Source: an uncultured Collinsella sp.
GTDB taxonomy: Bacteria > Actinomycetota > Coriobacteriia > Coriobacteriales > Coriobacteriaceae
DNA: 7,034 nt
Assembly (NCBI GenBank): GCA_902491915.1
Contig: CABUJL010000094.1
Span: 1-7,034, forward strand
Direction: 5' to 3'
The notes beneath the pieces were generated by a model. The model had not been told where the DNA came from, made no database searches, and was given only the letters and a program-made list of their open reading frames with translations. Positions 4,896-7,034 of the stretch are shown piece after piece (position 1 is the stretch's first letter; each line of letters opens with the position of its first letter). The position numbers and the translations under genes are program-made.

Positions 4896-5348
4896 ATGGC
4901 CGAGCTTGAGTCCCAACCATTGTCCGACGAGGAGCGCGCTGAGTTGGAAGAGCTCCGCGCTGAGAAGGCCCGCCGCGAGGCTCGGGAAGAGGCCCGTCGC
5001 GAGCGCGAGGAGCTGGCTGCCTTGCGTGCCGAGCGCACGAAGGCCGAGGAGGTCGCCGCGAACGCCGTGTCTACACCGACGCCCGCGCCCAAGCCCACTG
5101 CTGCGAAGCCTGCACCTGCCGCGCCTAAACCTCAGCCTAAAAAGGCCGCTCGTCCCAAGTCCGTCGAGCCCAAGCCGAGCCGTGACGAGATGACCTTTGC
5201 CCAGCGTATGGTCACCTCCAAGGAGCCCACGGCCGAGAACGAGATCCCTGGCATGGCGCCGGCTCAAAAAATCATCGTTGTCCTTGCCCTCATCGCGTTT
5301 GTCATCTTTATGGGCTACACGATCCTGACTAGCATGGGCCTGCTCTAA
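4896..5348 (+). CDS. Small coiled-coil protein with C-terminal membrane anchor, function unknown
   Basis: I do not recognise this 150-residue protein. Residues about 10-55 are almost entirely Glu, Arg, Ala, Lys and Leu with heptad-like spacing, a likely coiled coil. Residues about 57-95 form a Pro/Ala/Lys-rich flexible linker. Residues about 125-147 (from KIIVVLALIAFVIF) form one hydrophobic helix close to the C-terminus, with no N-terminal signal peptide, so a tail-anchored topology with the coiled coil in the cytoplasm is the simplest reading. Start 4896 has AAAGGG (4883-4888) seven bases upstream; an earlier in-frame GTG at 4860 lies inside the tRNA terminator stem and is rejected. It sits only 18 bases after that terminator and 84 before pncB, with no clear promoter of its own. 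A weak CCGAT/ATCGG hairpin (5349-5362) follows the stop. Confidence 0.8.
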   Translation: MAELESQPLSDEERAELEELRAEKARREAREEARREREELAALRAERTKAEEVAANAVSTPTPAPKPTAAKPAPAAPKPQPKKAARPKSVEPKPSRDEMTFAQRMVTSKEPTAENEIPGMAPAQKIIVVLALIAFVIFMGYTILTSMGLL

Positions 5349-5432
5349 CCGATTTGCATCGGGTGTCATGTCCGCATCCTCTGCTCTCGTCTAACCCTCA
5401 AATTCTGTACCACACATCCGAAAGGTCGCCCC

Positions 5433-6929
5433 ATGGCTTTGACCGACATCTCGCATCCCACCGACATTGCAATGCTCACCGATCTGTACGAGCTCACTAT
5501 GGCCCAGGGCCTGTGGGAGAGCGGCAAGGCCAATGAGCAGGGTTGTTTTACCGCGTTTTACCGCGACCATCCCTTTGGCAGCGCCTATGCCGTCATGTGC
5601 GGCACCGCCGAACTGCTCGAGAATCTGCGCTTTACGCCCGAGGACATCGACTACCTCGCATCGCTTGAGGCCCCGGCCGGCGGCGCGATGTTCAAGCCTG
5701 GATTCCTCGACTACCTGCGTGATTTTCGTGCGCATGTAAACATCGACGGCGTGCCCGAGGGCGAGCTCGTCTTTCCACGCGAGCCCATGGTGCGCGTCAC
5801 CGGCCCCGCGCTGGAGTGCCAGCTGCTCGAGACGGCGCTGCTCAACATCGTCGGGTTCCAGACGCTTGTCGCCACCAAGACGGCGCGCGTGGTGCTCGCC
5901 GCCGACGGTCGTCCCGTGGCGGAGTTTGGCCTGCGCCGAGCCCAGGGTCCCGATGGCGGCCTGGCCGTTGCACGCGCGAGCTACGTTGCCGGCTGCTCCT
6001 CTACGTCCAATGTGCTCGCCGGCCGCCGCTACGGTATTCCCGTCTTTGGCACGCATGCGCACAGCTGGGTGATGAGCTTCGATTCCGAGCTCGAGGCCTT
6101 CCGTGCCTTTGCCAAATCGAGCCCCAAGAACTGTACGCTGCTCATCGACACCTATGATGTGCGCGAGGGCTGTGAGCATGCCATTACGGTTGCCAAGGAG
6201 ATGGAGGCGGTGGGCGAGCGTCTGTCGGCTATTCGCATCGACTCCGGCGACCTCGCCAAGCTCTCCAAGTATGTTCGCGGCCGGTTTGATGCCGAGGGCC
6301 TGCCCTATGTGGGGATCTCGGTTTCCAACGATCTTGACGAGTACACGATTCAGTCGCTGCTCGACCAGGGTGCGCCTATCGACAGCTTTGGCGTGGGTAC
6401 CAAGCTCGCGACCTGCTATGACCAGCCGGCGCTGGGCGGCGTGTACAAGCTTTCCGCCCGCCGTGCGAGCGAGGCAGATCCATGGACGCCGGTGGTCAAG
6501 CTCTCCGAACAGCCCTACAAGCGCACGATCCCGGGTGTGCAACGCGTGCGCCGTTATTACGACGGCTTTGGCGGCCCGGTCTGCGACATGATCTACGACG
6601 AGGACCATCTGGCGGGGGAGGGTGCCGCGCGCGGCAATACCCTCGTGGCCGTGAATGATGCCGCCCTGGTGACCGACGTGTCCGAACTTGAGTATCGCGA
6701 GCTGCTGGTGCCGATCGTGCGCGATGGCAGTGCGGTGGCTCCGCGTGAGAGCATCCAGGACGCGCGCGAGCGCTGTGCTTGGGCGCTCGATCATCTGGAT
6801 GCGGCTTTCAAGCGCTTCCTGTATCCGCAGACCTACGTGGTGGGTATGGAACAGGGCCTGGCCCAGGTGCGCGACGAGCTCGTGCGCAAGAATATGTCCG
6901 CGGCCTCGGCTTTCCCCTGGGCAAAATGA
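5433..6929 (+). CDS. pncB: Nicotinate phosphoribosyltransferase
   Basis: A cytoplasmic enzyme that makes nicotinate mononucleotide from nicotinate and PRPP with ATP hydrolysis, the entry step of the Preiss-Handler NAD salvage route. The 498 residues carry the family marks: TDLYELTMAQ (16-25), ETALLNIVGFQTLVATKTAR (133-152), FGLRRAQG (165-172), GCSSTSNVLAG (187-197), GTHAHSWVMSF (206-216) with His210 at the position of the phosphorylated histidine, IRIDSGDLAKLSK (267-279), VSNDLDEYTI (297-306) and FGVGTKLATCYDQPALGGVYKL (from 319). Position 208 is His, where many homologues have a hydrophobic residue. Length is that of the longer NAPRTase type found in Gram-positives and animals. GAAAGG (5420-5425) lies seven bases before the ATG. 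It follows the coiled-coil gene by 84 bases without a strong terminator, so shared transcription is possible. No terminator is visible after the stop. Confidence 0.95.
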   Translation: MALTDISHPTDIAMLTDLYELTMAQGLWESGKANEQGCFTAFYRDHPFGSAYAVMCGTAELLENLRFTPEDIDYLASLEAPAGGAMFKPGFLDYLRDFRAHVNIDGVPEGELVFPREPMVRVTGPALECQLLETALLNIVGFQTLVATKTARVVLAADGRPVAEFGLRRAQGPDGGLAVARASYVAGCSSTSNVLAGRRYGIPVFGTHAHSWVMSFDSELEAFRAFAKSSPKNCTLLIDTYDVREGCEHAITVAKEMEAVGERLSAIRIDSGDLAKLSKYVRGRFDAEGLPYVGISVSNDLDEYTIQSLLDQGAPIDSFGVGTKLATCYDQPALGGVYKLSARRASEADPWTPVVKLSEQPYKRTIPGVQRVRRYYDGFGGPVCDMIYDEDHLAGEGAARGNTLVAVNDAALVTDVSELEYRELLVPIVRDGSAVAPRESIQDARERCAWALDHLDAAFKRFLYPQTYVVGMEQGLAQVRDELVRKNMSAASAFPWAK

Positions 6930-7009
6930 TCCGCATGCGACGGAGGAAAACGTATCATTTTCTCGCTCGCCCGTTCGCCCGTTCGCTGAACAGTCGATTG
7001 GTTTGACGT

Positions 7010-7034
7010 ATGACGACTTCTTATAAAACGATGG
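7010..7034 (+). CDS. 5' end of a gene cut by the window edge, possibly YigZ/IMPACT family
   Basis: An ATG at 7010 opens a frame reading MTTSYKTM that runs off the end of the window. A short start followed by SYKT is typical of YigZ/IMPACT family proteins, but eight residues cannot prove this. There is no good ribosome site directly upstream; the only strong one, GGAGG at 6942-6946, is more than 60 bases away with no usual start codon after it. The 80-base gap also holds an 8-base tandem repeat, TCGCCCGT twice (6967-6982). Confidence 0.3.

Noticed and set aside
5391..6794. Long minus-strand open frame (467 codons) opposite pncB
   Set aside because: It is the antisense shadow of a gene with complete nicotinate phosphoribosyltransferase motifs; it is His/Ala/Gly/Arg-rich without a recognisable domain and arises from GC-rich codon bias.
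6942..7026. Start of guaB (frame reading GLTYDDFL resembles the IMP dehydrogenase N-terminus)
   Set aside because: The frame hits TAA straight after FL and has no start codon near the GGAGG site; the ATG at 7010 in another frame explains the end better.

Overview
The window looks like ordinary chromosomal DNA from a GC-rich, low-complexity-envelope Gram-positive bacterium, most likely a gut Coriobacteriia member (Collinsella-like). This placement is an inference from GC-rich coding sequence, strong third-position GC bias, the type of tryptophanyl-tRNA synthetase, the polyprenyl-phosphate sugar-1-phosphate transferase, and G-rich-loop palindromes between genes. No phage, plasmid, transposase, toxin-antitoxin or CRISPR signal is visible.

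Layout, left to right. (1) 1-445: a very short single-domain alkylguanine-type DNA methyltransferase homologue that keeps its PCHR cysteine, boxed in by two copies, in opposite orientation, of the same perfect hairpin. (2) 446-723: non-coding, ending in two tandem hairpins that lie downstream of trpS. (3) 724-3133, minus strand: trpS (start revised to 1773) and, upstream of it on the same strand, a WecA/TagO-type UDP-GlcNAc:undecaprenyl-phosphate GlcNAc-1-phosphate transferase, which primes cell-wall glycopolymer synthesis. (4) 3134-3668: a 0.5 kb divergent intergenic region that appears to encode a structured small RNA on the minus strand (about 3374-3518), with a good -10 box, internal hairpins and an intrinsic terminator. 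This is the most interesting part of the window. (5) 3669-4607, plus strand: a PflX-like radical SAM protein, followed by an AT-rich palindrome. (6) 4718-4877: a self-contained tRNA-Ala(CGC) unit with near-consensus promoter and strong terminator. (7) 4896-5348: a small coiled-coil protein with a Pro/Ala/Lys linker and a C-terminal membrane anchor. (8) 5433-6929: nicotinate phosphoribosyltransferase for NAD salvage. (9) From 7010: the first codons of a gene that runs out of the window, possibly a YigZ/IMPACT family member.

The genes do not form one pathway. They are a set of housekeeping units (DNA repair, tRNA charging, wall priming, tRNA, NAD salvage) separated by palindromic intergenic elements. 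Three of these palindromes (2-36, 405-445, 4618-4652) have related G-rich loops and may belong to one dispersed repeat family. I found no multi-gene undescribed system; the best novelty candidates are the minus-strand RNA and the palindrome family.
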